This document shows positions 15,301 through 26,075 of a DNA stretch of 64,000 nucleotides, in pieces. Under the pieces are notes generated by a model. That model searched no databases. It was not told the origin of the DNA and saw only the letters and a program-made list of their open reading frames with translations. A program made the translations under genes and the position numbers. The DNA is from Lota lota. Its lineage: Eukaryota > Chordata > Actinopteri > Gadiformes > Lotidae. The DNA lies in contig JACYXH010000580.1 in NCBI GenBank assembly GCA_026745465.1, positions 1 through 64,000 of the forward strand. The letters run 5' to 3'. Position 1 is the first letter of the stretch. Every line of letters begins with the position of its first letter.

Positions 15301-17462
15301 CAACACAGCTTCCCGGTGAGGTTTACCAACACAGCTACCAGGTTAGGTTTAACAACCTAGCTACCCGGTTAGGTTTAACAACACAGCTACCCGGTAAGGT
15401 TTAACAACACAGCTACCCGGTAAGGTTTAACAACACAGCTACCCGGTTAGGTTAAACAACACAGCTATCCGGTTAGGTACCCGGTTAGGTTAAACAACAA
15501 TGCTACCCGGTTAGGTTTAACAACCCAGCTACCTGGTTTGGTTTAACAACACAGCTACCCGGTTAGGTTTAATAACACAGCTACCCGGTTAGGTTTAACA
15601 ACACAGCTACCCGGTTAGGTTTAAACACACAGCTACCCGGTTACGTTTAACAACACTGCTATCCTTTTAGGTTCAACAACACTGCTACCCGGTTAGGTTT
15701 AACAACACAGCTACCCTTTTAGGTTTAACAACACTGCTACCCGGTTAGGTTTAACAACCCAGCTACCCGGTTAGGTTTAACAACACAGCTACCCGGTTAG
15801 GTTTAACAACACAGCTACCCGGTTAGGTTTAACAACACTGCTTCCTGGTGAGGTTTAACAACACAGCTACCAGGTTAGGTTTAACAACCTAGCTACCCAG
15901 TTAGGTTTAACAACACAGCTACCCTGTTAGGGTTAACAACACAGCTGCCCAGTTGGGGTTAACAACACAGCTACCCGTTTAGGTTTAACAACACAGCTAC
16001 CCGATTAGTTTTAACAACACTGCTACCCGGTTAGGTTTAACACCACAGCTACCCGTTTAGGTTTAACAACACTGCTACCCGTCTAGGTTTAACAACACAG
16101 CTACCCGGTTAGGTTTAACAACACAGCTACCCGGTTATGTTAAACAACACAGCTACCCGGTGAGGTTTAACAACACAGCTACCAGGTGAGGTTTAACAAC
16201 ACAGCTTCCCGGTGAGGTTTACCAACACAGCTACCAGGTTAGGTTTAACAACCTAGCTACCCGGTTAGGTTTAACAACACAGCTACCCGGTAAGGTTTAA
16301 CAACACAGCTACCCGGTAAGGTTTAACAACACAGCTACCCGGTTAGGTTTAACAACACAGCTACCCGGTTAGGTTTAAACACACAGCTACCCGGTTACGT
16401 TTAACAACACTGCTACCCGGTTACGTTTAACAACACTGCTACCCTTTTAGGTTCAACAACACTGCTACCCGGTTAGGTTTAACAACACAGCTACCCTTTT
16501 AGGTTTAACAACACTGCTACCCGGTTAGGTTTAACAACCCAGCTACCCGGTTAGGTTTAACAACACAGCTACCCGGTTAGGTTTAACAACACAGCTACCC
16601 GGTTAGGTTTAACAACACTGCTTCCTGGTGAGGTTTAACAACACAGCTACCAGGTTAGGTTTAACAACCTAGCTACCCAGTTAGGTTTAACAACACAGCT
16701 ACCCTGTTAGGGTTAACAACACAGCTGCCCAGTTGGGGATAACAACACAGCTACCCGTTTAGGTTTAACAACACAGCTACCCGATTAGTTTTAACAACAC
16801 AGCTACCCGGTTAGGTTTAACAACATTGCTACCCGGTTAGGTTTAACACCACAGCTACCCGTTTAGGTTTAACACTGCTACCCGTCTAGGTTTAACAACA
16901 CAGCTACCCGGTTAGGTTTAACAACACAGCTACCCGGTTATGTTAAACAACACAGCTACCCGGTGAGGTTTAACAACACAGCTACCAGGTGAGGTTTACC
17001 AACACAGCTTCCCGGTGAGGTTTACCAACACAGCTACCAGGTTAGGTTTAACAACCTAGCTACCCGGTTAGGTTTAACAACACAGCTACCCGGTAAGGTT
17101 TAACAACACAGCTACCCGGTTAGGTTAAACAACACAGCTATCCGGTTAGGTTTAACAATACAGCTACCCGGTTAGGGTTAACAACAGAGCTACCCGGTTA
17201 GGGTTTAACAACACAGCTACCCTGTTAGGTTTAACAACACAGCTACCCGGTTAGGGTTTAACAACAGTGCTACCCGGTTAGGTTTAACACCACAGCTACC
17301 CGTTTAGGTTTAACAACACTGCTACCCGTCTAGGTTTAACAACACAGCTACCCGGTTAGGTTTAACAACACAGCTACCTGGTTAGGTTTAACAACACAGC
17401 TACCCGGTTAGGGTTAACAACACAGCTACCCGGTTAGGGTTAACAACACAGCTACCCGGCTA
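319..17462. repeat. 17-kb satellite of a 26-bp unit
   Basis: The consensus is GGTTAGGTTTAACAACACAG followed by CTACCC, repeated about 650 times. Variants include TTAGGG for TTAGGT, CACTGC for CACAGC, CTTTTAGG, and short copies. Runs of the same variants recur in the same order, for example near 8140, 9570, 12430, 14390, 15610 and 16370. This shows higher-order blocks spread by segmental duplication. 1000-1900 and 2540-3480 are more degenerate than the rest. There are no open reading frames or unique spacers. Confidence 0.97.
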
Positions 17463-17936
17463 TGTCACGATTTCTCTAATGCAGGAACCCAAAAGCAGAC
17501 CAGGACGAGGTAAGTTGGAAATTACAAGGTGAATATTTATTTGGAAGCTGAATCTCGAATGTTGGTCGGGAGTGGGTGAAGCTGGAAGCCTGGAGGTCTT
17601 TATGCTGATCCAGGTGAGCAACTGTAGACAGAGCAGTAGGTGGCAGATTAGCGACAGGCAAAAAGCGACAAAAATAGCAACAACTTTCCAAAAGCTTGAA
17701 TCTTGATACGAGAGCTAACATACTGGTTACGCTAACGATCCGGCAGGGAATGGATGTCTGGTCATGGCTTAAATAGAGCAGAGGTGAAGATCAGGACAAG
17801 GTGTGCAGATTGCAGCAGGTGAACGTAGTTGGAGAATCAGCCGGGATGTGTTCAGGAACCTCAGGAGATTTGGACTTCAAGAAGAGAAATAAACAAAACA
17901 ATGGCAAAACGGGCTCAAGGTGCTGGATTCATGACA
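17463..17936 (-). repeat. 3' LTR of the Gypsy element
   Basis: This is the downstream LTR because the genes run on the minus strand. It has the TG...CA ends of LTRs and the same length as the partner LTR at 20512-20985. Its left edge abuts the satellite in mid-unit. Confidence 0.9.
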
Positions 17937-17957
17937 GTACCCCCCCCCCCCCCCCCC
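17937..17957 (-). other. Polypurine tract of the Gypsy element
   Basis: A run of 18 C on the plus strand (17940-17957) reads as 18 G on the coding strand, three bases before the 3' LTR. This is where a plus-strand-priming polypurine tract is expected. An unbroken G run this long is unusual and also prone to length errors. Confidence 0.7.
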
Positions 17958-18080
17958 TCCAACGGACGCCACCGGGCGGACCACAGAATCGCACCGACTC
18001 CCACATCGGACGCATCCACTTCCACAACAAACTGACGAGATGTATCTGGGTGAGAGGATAGGCGCATCAGTGAAACGCTT

Positions 18081-18942
18081 CTAAAGATCCAGGAAACCTT
18101 TGTTTGCCTCTGGATTCCAACCGAATGATCTGGAACTTGAAGTCAGGGCAGTGAGCGGAGCGGCCACTCTGCTGTAATCACGGATGAATCGTCTGTAGAA
18201 ATTAGCAAACCTCTGGAGTTGCAACCTAGACTCGGGCTGAGGCCAATCGAGAACCGCCTTAACTTTCTCACGATCCATCGTCAACTGACCATTTGAGATG
18301 ATATAACCGAGGAAGGATGTGGTGTGGGCATGAAAATCCCATTTCTCAGCCTTAACGAACAAGCGGTTCTCCAACAACCGCTGCAGAACCTGTTTGACAT
18401 GCAGGACATGGTTAGGCAGATCTTCGGAAAACACAAGAATGTCATCCAAGTAAACAAACAAAACGACCGATCATGTCTCTCAGAACGTCGTTAACCATAC
18501 TCTGGAAAACTGCCGGGGCATTAGTGAGTCCAAATGGCATCACCAGGTATTCAAAGTGACCCATAGGAGTATTGAACCCCGTCAGCCATTCGTCTCCCTC
18601 TTTAATACGGACAAAGTGATATGCATTGCGCAAGTCCAGCTTAGTGAAAATGGTTGCGCCCTGCAGGGAGTTGAAACCAGAGTTCATCAAGGGCAAAGGG
18701 TACTTGTTCTTGATAGTTATGTCATTAAGCCCACGGTAATCAATACAAGGCCGCAGGGAGCCGTCCTTACCTACGAAGAAGAACCCCGCCCCCAGGGGTG
18801 AAGAGGAGGGATGACTGAGGCCAGCAGCAAGAGAATCCTTAATGTAGCTTTCCATGGCTTCACGTTCAGGTTTAGAGATACTGTAAAGGCGGCCCTTAGG
18901 GTAGGTAGCTCCAGGTATAAGATTGATAGCACAATCATACGG
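18081..18942 (-). pseudogene. Gypsy reverse transcriptase remnant
   Basis: The minus-strand translation shows RT landmarks in order: [22 protein letters not shown], the MPFGLTNAP motif and the catalytic [11 protein letters not shown]. It ends in the thumb/connection region ([13 protein letters not shown] and following). The part before YLDD and the part from YLDD onward lie in different frames, overlapping at about 18442-18461, so there is a frameshift. A TGA at 18943-18945 separates this reading from the protease upstream in the same frame. No RNase H or integrase follows. Confidence 0.88.
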
Positions 18943-19506
18943 TCAGTGGGGAGGCAGAGACAGGGCCTTCTGTTTGCTAAACACCTCCTTAAGATTGTGG
19001 TAAACATCGGGAACCATCGACATGTCTGGAGGTGGTGGGTCCAGACCCTGTTTAGAAGCAGAAGGGACACATGCCGTTTTAAGACAGTTAGAATGACACT
19101 TTATACTCCAGTTGGTTACCTTGCCAGTGACCCAATCAATAGTGGGGTTATGTTTTTGAAGCCATGGGTAACCCAAAACCAGAGGAGCGCGAGGAGAGTG
19201 CAAGATGAAAAAGGATACGACCTCTGAATGATTTCCTGATATCAGCATGTTAACGGGTCCAGTTCTCTTAGTTATCCTTGCCAGAAATTCGCCGTTAAGT
19301 GTGGTAGCTTCAATGGCTTCCGGGAGACATTCCTTGGAAAGGCCCAGCTGCTCCACCAGATTTGCGTCCATGAAGCTGCCATCTGCACCTGAATCTATCA
19401 AAGCATTAATCTCAACAGAATGATTAGAGTTCATAAGTGTGACAGGAACTGGAGGTCTTACAGGATCATTGGAAAACTGAGATTGGCTCGCTAAGAATCC
19501 TCCCAC
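18943..19506 (-). pseudogene. Gypsy aspartic protease remnant
   Basis: The minus-strand reading of 187 codons contains the retroviral-type protease signature ALIDSGADGSF. After it come the flap region and the VLGYPWLQKHNP motif that typically leads into Gypsy RT. It lies between the gag zinc knuckle and RT, as usual for Gypsy pol. It ends at a TGA that looks like a decayed CGA arginine codon (CpG to TpG), with recognisable pol reading continuing beyond. Confidence 0.88.
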
Positions 19507-19508
19507 TC

Positions 19509-20460
19509 TTAGCGAGCCTGGGAGTTTAACGGCCTCTGTGGGCAGGAGGAGATGTGATGGTTCCTTTTACCGCAGTAAAAACAGCTGTTTGACTCGCGTC
19601 TAAGCTGCCGCTCTTCTACTGACACTCCATGACGTCCCACCTGCATGGGTTTGGAATCTGATGACCGCTGTTCCCCCTTAAACTCCTGGGCTGTAGCGCG
19701 GTTCCCCACTCGGCTCCATTTCCAGATTTGGAAGGTTGACGACACAGAGAATTGTTGGAAAACCTCTCACATTTATCCCTCCTCTCTCAGCACCTGTTAT
19801 CAACCCGAATAGACAAAGCCACCAACTCGTCCAAGTCCCTAGGCTCAGGACAAGAGATTAGTTCATCCTGTAACTGTTCAGATAACCCCTGATGAAACAT
19901 AGCCTGCAGTGATTCCTCATTCCACCCACTTTCCCCTGCCAATGTTCTGAATTCAGTAACAAAATCTGCTACGCTGCGTAATCCCTGGCTCAGAGAGCAC
20001 AACCGCTTTGATGCGTCCTTTCCTCAAATGGGATGATCAAAAAGTTTCCTCATCACAGCTGAGAAAGCGTGGTACGACGATAAGCAGGAGTCCTGTCGTT
20101 CCCACAGGGCAGATGCCCACTCCAGAGGCTTTCCCCGTAGCAGTTCAATAACAAAGGCAATCCTAGCTTTATCAGAAGCATAGGAGTTAAGTTGCAAGTC
20201 AAAAACCAAGTCACATTGCATGAGAAAAGAACGACATCTTCCCAAATCCCTGTCGTACTTATCCGGTGTCGGAACATTGGACTCTCGGGTCGACGCAGTC
20301 TCTGAGACAGCAGGCGAGGGTGGAGAAACAGGTGGTGAAGAAACTGCTAGAGCACTGAGCTGAGCATGGACAGTGGTAAGACTAGTAGTGAGATTTCAAA
20401 TTGCACTTGTTACCTCCTGCAGTGCCCCACCGTGCTGTCCCAACATAATTCCTTGTTGTG
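19509..20460 (-). pseudogene. Gypsy gag remnant with zinc knuckle
   Basis: Minus-strand pieces give a retrotransposon gag core (CRSFLMQCDLVFDLQ, LLRGKPLEWASALW, MRKLFDHP). A second helix-rich part follows (SVADFVTEFRTLAGESGWNE). The C-terminal CCHC zinc knuckle CFYCGKRNHHISSC has CX2CX4HX4C spacing. Frames change between the pieces and a stop lies in the N-terminal stretch, so no intact protein can be made. Upstream on the coding strand is the 5' LTR at 20512. No TGG-type primer site is obvious next to it. Confidence 0.85.
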
Positions 20461-20511
20461 GCATGGCAAACAGAGTCCAGATCCGCTGGGTTCATCTTCG
20501 CCGGATCGTTC

Positions 20512-20985
20512 TGTCACGATTTGTCTAATGCAGGAACCCAAAAGCAGACCATGACGAGGTAAGTTGGAAATTACAAGGTGAATATTTATTTGGAAGCTGA
20601 ATCTCGAATGTTGGTCGGGAGTGGGTGAAGCTGGAAGACTGGAGGTCTTTATGCTGATCCAGGTGAGTAACTGTAGACAGAGGAGTATGTGGCAGATTAG
20701 CGACAGGCAAAAAGCGACAAAAATAGCGACAACTTTCCAAAAGCTTGACTCTTGATACGAGAGCTAACATACTGGTTACGCTAACGATCCGGCAGGGAAT
20801 GGATGTCTGGTCATGGCTTAAATAGTGCAGAGGTGAAGATCAGGACAAGGTGTGCAGATTGCAGCAGGTGAACGTAGTTGGAGAATCAGCCGGGATGTGT
20901 TCAGGAAACTCAGGAAATTTGGACTTCAGGTAGAGAAATAAACAAAACAATGGCAAAACAGGCTCAAGGTGCTGGATTCATGACA
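20512..20985 (-). repeat. 5' LTR of the Gypsy element
   Basis: The 474-bp partner of 17463-17936 has the same TG...CA ends. It is followed directly by GGTTAGGTTTAAC, so the satellite resumes in register after the target duplication. Confidence 0.9.
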
Positions 20986-21320
20986 GGTTAGGTTTAACAA
21001 CACAGCTACCCGGTTAGGTTTAACAACACAGCTACCCGGTTAGGTTTAACAACACAGCTACCCGGTTAGGTTTAACAACACAGCTACCCGGTTAGGTTCA
21101 ACAACACTGCTACCCTGTTATTTTTATCAACACTGCTACCCGGTTAGGTTTAACAACACTGCTACCCGGTTAGGTTTAACAACACAGCTACCCTGTTAGG
21201 TTTAACAACACTGCTACCCGGTTAGGTTTAACAACACAGCTACTCGGTTAGGTTTAACACCACAGCTACCCGGTTAGGTTTAACAACACAGCTACCCGGT
21301 TGGGTTTAACAACACAGCTA
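20986..21320. repeat. Right-hand remainder of the 26-bp satellite
   Basis: About 13 further copies of the same unit as 319-17462, so the Gypsy element is an insertion in one continuous array. The array ends at the integrase fragment starting near 21321. Confidence 0.95.
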
Positions 21321-22537
21321 TGCCTCAGACGTCATGGGTTTAATTGGGAACAGTTCAAAAGAGACGTGGGGGACTTTTGTCGCCGCTGTGATGCATGCGC
21401 CGCACACAAGGGCCCCCTAGACCAGTCTCACGCTCAGCTACAGCAGCAGGCAGCAGGGGCACCGATGGAGAGAGTGGCTGTAGACATTATGGGGCCCTTT
21501 CCTCGCTCCGACAAGGGGAACCGCTATGTACTTGTAGCAATGGACTATTTCACAAAATGGCCTGAGGCCTATGCCCTCCCTGACCAGGAGGCAGAGACAG
21601 TTGTTGACGCCCTGGTTGAGGGGATGTTCACAAGGTTTGGCGCTCCAGAGGTTATTCACAGTGATCAGGGGTGCAATTTTGAGTCAACGCTGTTTGCCAC
21701 CATGTGCAAGCGGCTGGGGATGTACAAAACCCGGACAACAGCCCTGCACCCTCAGAGCGATGGACTTGTTGAGAGGTTCAACCGAACCCTCGCACAACAG
21801 CTCGCAATCCTCTCAGCTGAACACCAACGTGACTGGGACACACACATTCCACTTGTGTTGATGGCCTACAGGTCAGCGGTACAGGACTCCACATCCTGCA
21901 CACCAGCCCTGCTCATGTTGGGGCGGGAGCTGCGATCCCCAGCAGAGATGGCATTTGGCAGACCCCCCGACACCCCTGCCGTGGCCCCTGGGAGACAGTA
22001 TGCCAGGAGGCTCCAGGACCGCCTGCACACGCCTTCGCACGGGATCAGCTGGAGAGGGCTGGCATCAGACAGAAGAGGAATTATGATGTGAAGTCCAAGG
22101 GGCGGGACTTTCAGGCTGGGGAGCTGGTGTGGGTGTACAGCCCCCGCAGGAAGAAGGGACGGTGCCCTAAGTTGGACTGCGTCTGGGTGGGCCCCTGTAG
22201 GGTGTTAGAAAGGATGGGGGAGGTGGTTTACCAAGTGCAACTGCCACCTAGAGGCAGAAAAGTGGCGCTGCACAGGGACAGGCTTGCCCCTTACAGGGGT
22301 GGGGCTTCCCTCGCACCGGACTCCGAGCCCCCTTCCCCTGCCCCCCCGCAGCCCCCTGCTGCCACACCAGAGAGGAACCCGACCTCTCCAGACAGATCGG
22401 CTGCTGCACAGCTGGGGTGGCGGCCGCTGAGGCGGGCTCCCCGCCGGTTTGCTGACTTTGTTTGCCCCCTCGGGGTCGAGGGGTGCAGTGTGACGGTTCT
22501 GAGTTGTGTGTTTGTCTGCATTGTGCTGATGTTCTGA
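21321..22537 (+). pseudogene. Gypsy integrase, truncated and frameshifted
   Basis: The open reading from 21300 (first codons borrowed from satellite) gives the CC half of the zinc finger (CRRCDAC) and the DDE core. The core has Asp in VAVDIMG, Asp in VIHSDQG and Glu in GLVERFNRT, 35 residues after the second Asp. RHALIVE-type spacing is lost because the N-terminal HH half is missing. Near 22030 the frame shifts. The second frame (22088-22537) carries the C-terminal GPY/F-like module (WVGPCRVLERMGEVVYQVQL) and a proline-rich tail. Confidence 0.88.
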
Positions 22538-22711
22538 TTGGGTGCTCAGGAGAAGGGTGCGGGCCTTGGAAAAGGATATCCGGTTAGAGATGTGGGGAAG
22601 TTCATGTTCGTTGTTTTATAGCGTTCGACAACGTGTGTCCGCGATTAGTAAAAGATAGTTAATCAAAACAACCTGTGTGGTGCTTGGACGCATAGAAACA
22701 GGGTTGCTACA
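22489..22711 (+). repeat. Probable 3' LTR of the integrase fragment
   Basis: It starts TGTGACGG just after a purine-rich GAGGGGTGCAG and ends TTGCTACA, giving the TG...CA ends expected 3' of pol. At 223 bp it is short. No second copy is present in the window for confirmation. Confidence 0.6.
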
Positions 22712-24707
22712 GTATAGTAGATTCGATTTAAGAGGGGTGTGCATTTTTCCCTCCAGTAATCGGTTCAGCCAGTACTGTGGTGGCACAATTTATATAACTT
22801 ATTGAGTTTAACTAATTGACATAATACACGGGTCTGAACAAAACTCTGTAGAAGTGGCATCTGTTTTAAGTTTCATGGAGGTCTTTATTTTTATGCTTTA
22901 TATGATTATTTCTGATACTAAAAAGACTACGACCTACAGTGGCTGAGACGAGTCGAACAAATTGCATATACAAAACGCTTTGCAAATTCGAAAAACACTA
23001 GCGCATTAACGGAAAACACTAATGCAAAAGACAACACAAATCCATACATTACAACACAAAGGCAAAATCCACAGCACAAATGCAAAATTTACCAAACAAA
23101 TTGGCAGAAAAGCAAAAGCCACAACACAAATGCCACAACATAATAATGTAAGGGAGTGTCAATAGATGATATTAAATCATTAAATGAAACGGGTCGGCTA
23201 TTATTGCCGTCTAACCATTATTGCTTACATATGTGGAAGAGGACAATTCTTGCCCTTTTGAGAAGTTTTAATGTAGCTGAAGCAAAGGTTCAATCAGGAA
23301 GACGACGTTCCACTTTAATTTCTCATAGCTCTATGTTGGGTTCTAAATTCCCACACGGTCATTGCAGGCCGCTCTCCTTCATCTCTCAACCAATCAGGAC
23401 CTCATGCATTAACAAGAGTACAATTGCAGTGTTTATTGTTGTACGCTCTGGTGTACCTTTGGCTGATCTGAATGAACACCCTAACCCTGTTGATGAAGAA
23501 GCTGCATTTGTGGGTACTAGCAGCACATCTGCGAATGCTGGAGCTAAACATGGGTGAAAGAGCTGCCAAGAGGGGCCGTAAGGGTAAACCAATGCACATC
23601 ATGCAACGCCTAGGCCTGACATTTGGTACTACAGAAGCTCAGGAGAATTCTTACCCAGAGGGGGAAGAGAGTACAATCCCCCAGTTACCAACAATGGGAA
23701 CACGTGAGCCACCGGTAGAGCCAATCGAGGCGGGGCTATATGTAAAACCACTGATTCAGGAAAAACCTGCACATGAGTGAAATATTAAAGTACATGGGTT
23801 GAAACAGAGTTCAGGAATGGAGGGGGTTACGATTTGATGGACCCCATTTCAACTAAAAAGCAGAAAGAGGGTTTTTTAAGAATATCCCTATGAACAGGTT
23901 TTGTGTGATATATTCATGCCTTTATATTATCAATGTCCCCTATGCTGTTACTCTGTATGCCGAAATATAACTATTATTTTTCATTTTTATATTATACAAC
24001 CTCATAACACAGAAATAATGTATTAACTCTTTGTATGAACATCTAATACATCTTCCAAAAACATTGTAATCTCTTCTTTTTCTTTTTGCACAAATTATTT
24101 CTTTCAGCCCAACAGCCCACATCATTGAGGAGTACACCTACTGCTGGGGGCTTTCCAACTTCGAGCAACTCATAGCAAGTGGGGCCCACTTAGGATAACG
24201 ACTTTTTTAACTAGTCTAACCAAAAAACTATTGTATAAACTGGGCAATACAACTGTAAACATGCCTACTAGATCTTCCATATAAAAGAGGGGGATACAGT
24301 ATAGTAAGGTGAATGTACGAGGGAGATAGGAGAAGTACATGTATAGTAGAGTGACATCGACGAAGATCAAGATCGTGGGTGAAGCAGGAGGAAAGGACAA
24401 AGTAGCAAGCTCCCTCCAGCAGAAGATGACCATGTGATTCATTTGATTTTTTCTTCTTCATGTAAGACTCTGAAAACTTCTGTAAGGTATCCAGTATCCA
24501 AAGGACTTGGACTAAATACATTTCTGGTTTCTCCTGTGCTTAACTACCCTCGCTAAAGTAAAATAAGCTATGAACAAGAAATAAGAAATTGACCTCATAT
24601 TTGGATCCATAGTACCATGAAAAATTATTTGATGGTCTAATCTCCAAATGTGTGGTCTGTGAAAAACATAGTGTCTAACAAATAATTAGGTCACACTTTT
24701 TCCAAAA
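22712..24707. other. Gene-poor interval, nothing firmly identified
   Basis: 22955-23140 is A-rich and made of degenerate short repeats around ACACAAATGCAAAA. 23156-23780 has two overlapping plus-strand open frames of 133 and 102 codons that match no family I recognise. The remainder is AT-rich. One possible exon is listed separately at 24108-24198. Confidence 0.5.
24108..24198 (+). CDS. Possible orphan terminal exon
   Basis: A good acceptor (pyrimidine tract then TTTCAG, AG at 24106-24107) is followed by an open frame. It contains IIEEYTYCWGLSNFEQL and ends in TAA at 24196-24198. The composition looks protein-like, but I do not recognise the family and see no partner exon. It may be a transposon-derived or decayed exon. 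Confidence 0.2.
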
Positions 24708-24712
24708 GTTAC

Positions 24713-25066
24713 TGTGGTAAGGGGGGCGTGGCTTAGCGCCGGCTGCAGACAGAAGGGGCGGAGCAGCTCAATTGGGGTCACAGACGCAGCTGTAGGGGAT
24801 GAGCGCAATTAGGTAATTTACTATAAAAGACTAACATGTGTTGTGCTCTCCCCACAGTGAGGTCGGGTCCAGCCACGTGGTTGGAGGTTTTCTTTGTTTT
24901 GATGGGCTCAAGAACCGGAGCAGCGATTGTTATTGTATGGCGTGCACGTCCAAAATGGACCGTGGACCATGGTTGTATCTTTGTTAAAGGAAAATAAAAG
25001 GCATTTCCTTATACCAACCCTCGTCGTGTGGTTCATCCCCTGGCCCGTAGTCCAGACTTGGCCACA
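24713..25066 (+). mobile_element. Solo LTR with perfect 5-bp target duplication
   Basis: The 354-bp segment starts TGTGGTAAGG and ends TTGGCCACA, and is flanked on both sides by GTTAC (24708-24712 and 25067-25071). It has an internal TATAAAA at 24822-24828 and AATAAA at 24993-24998, correctly ordered for plus orientation. No internal retroelement sequence adjoins it, so it is a solo LTR left by LTR-LTR recombination. Confidence 0.85.
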
Positions 25067-25071
25067 GTTAC

Positions 25072-25479
25072 AATAACTTAACGCACTCACACTCTGGTAA
25101 CTGACATCCATTTTTTGCAATTAAGCAATAACGAAATCTACTTTCTCTATATAAAAGTATTACTACAAAGAGCTTTTACCGGATGTACTTCACCACGTAC
25201 TATCCAGGCTGGTGAACTGGCCGACTAACGCTCCAATCGGGTGCAGATTCTCCAGAGTGTATTTGCAGATTATAGTGCTCGATGCCCAATTTGTGCCAAA
25301 AGTAGTTGTAGAGAATCTCAGATTCGACACTCGCAAGAGCGGATTTGTAGAATTGTAATCAATAAGTTGTGTTCACACTTTTATCAAAATAAAGTTGTAA
25401 CATATTCACATAACAATTACACAATTTAACTACACAATCACAAATACCGTATTTGTTGATGGTGTACACATGGGATAAT
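25072..25479. other. Unassigned spacer
   Basis: This is AT-rich sequence between a solo LTR and a TRIM element. I see no gene, tandem repeat or clear terminal repeat in it. Confidence 0.5.
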
Positions 25480-25484
25480 CACGT

Positions 25485-25820
25485 TGTGGGAGTGTGTGTG
25501 GATGGTGGCTGGTTTAAGCAGCCTCACCTGGCCTGAGTCAGACTGATTGGACTCTGGGGCTGGGTGGGGCTGCACACCTGTTGCACATTGAGCAATCAGT
25601 GTGCACAGGTTAAACCAGCCACCACCACACACACTCGAGGAGAGCTCTTCGGCATGGCAGCATGGAGCACCGTCTGCCTGCCTCATTATATGCAACCTCA
25701 ACAATAAACCGGTTTTCAACATCACCACCCTGTGTCCAATTGTTTGGAGGAGCCCGAGGAAAGTCACCTAGGTGGAGTATGGGAGCCACCTAGGTGGCGT
25801 GTAGATTGGACATTGCTACA
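25485..25820 (+). repeat. 5' LTR of the TRIM
   Basis: It contains AATAAA at 25703-25708. It also has a long-range inverted repeat, GTGGCTGGTTTAA near 25504 against TTAAACCAGCCAC near 25612, which could fold about half the LTR into a stem. Confidence 0.9.
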
Positions 25821-25821
25821 T

Positions 25822-25839
25822 TGGTGCCTGAACAGGGAC
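25822..25839 (+). other. Primer binding site, tRNA-Lys type
   Basis: TGGTGCCTGAACAGGGAC lies two bases after the 5' LTR. It matches the well-known primer site complementary to the 3' end of tRNA-Lys3 except for two C-to-T changes. Confidence 0.75.
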
Positions 25840-26075
25840 CTCTCCAAACCGTGTTTGGACACAGGAAGGCTGTCCAGGGGCGCACTGGGCCCAGCAGCGA
25901 CAACGGACAGCCTTCTCCCAACACCATCCCTCTCCCCAACGGCGCTGTGGATTCCAGCGGAGGACGGGGGAGGCAGCGCAGCAACCGCCACAGGCAACCG
26001 TCTGCAGCTAGCCACCCCGGCATCCAGCCAGCGCCGCAGCCCAACCAACTCTTCCGCCAGCCCGTCCAGACAGCC

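Larger units (their letters stand above)
17463..20985 (-). mobile_element. Internally deleted Ty3/Gypsy LTR retrotransposon
   Basis: Two 474-bp direct repeats (17463-17936 and 20512-20985) start TGTCACGATTT and end ATTCATGACA. The flanks GGCTA (left) and GGTTA (right) look like a 5-bp target duplication made inside one satellite unit and since changed at one base. The internal 2.6 kb encodes, on the minus strand, gag, protease and reverse transcriptase, then stops after the RT connection region. RNase H and integrase are absent, so the copy cannot move by itself. By eye the LTRs differ at about 14 positions, around 3%. Confidence 0.93.
21321..22711 (+). mobile_element. 3' fragment of a second Ty3/Gypsy element
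   Basis: The fragment holds integrase, a polypurine-like stretch and a 3' LTR in plus orientation. Its 5' end is cut within the integrase zinc-binding domain, exactly where the satellite ends. No matching 5' LTR or target duplication is seen. It differs in sequence and orientation from the element at 17463-20985. Confidence 0.85.

Noticed and set aside
319-17462. Regular short repeats resembling a CRISPR array
   Set aside because: Units are directly contiguous with no unique spacers, number in the hundreds, and occur in a eukaryotic context.
17801-18061. Plus-strand open frames across the LTR and poly-C run
   Set aside because: They arise from the LTR edge and the proline-coding C run and overlap a minus-strand retrotransposon.
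18556-19227. Plus-strand open frames of 81 and 138 codons
   Set aside because: They are antisense to the Gypsy protease/RT, whose motifs are unmistakable on the minus strand.
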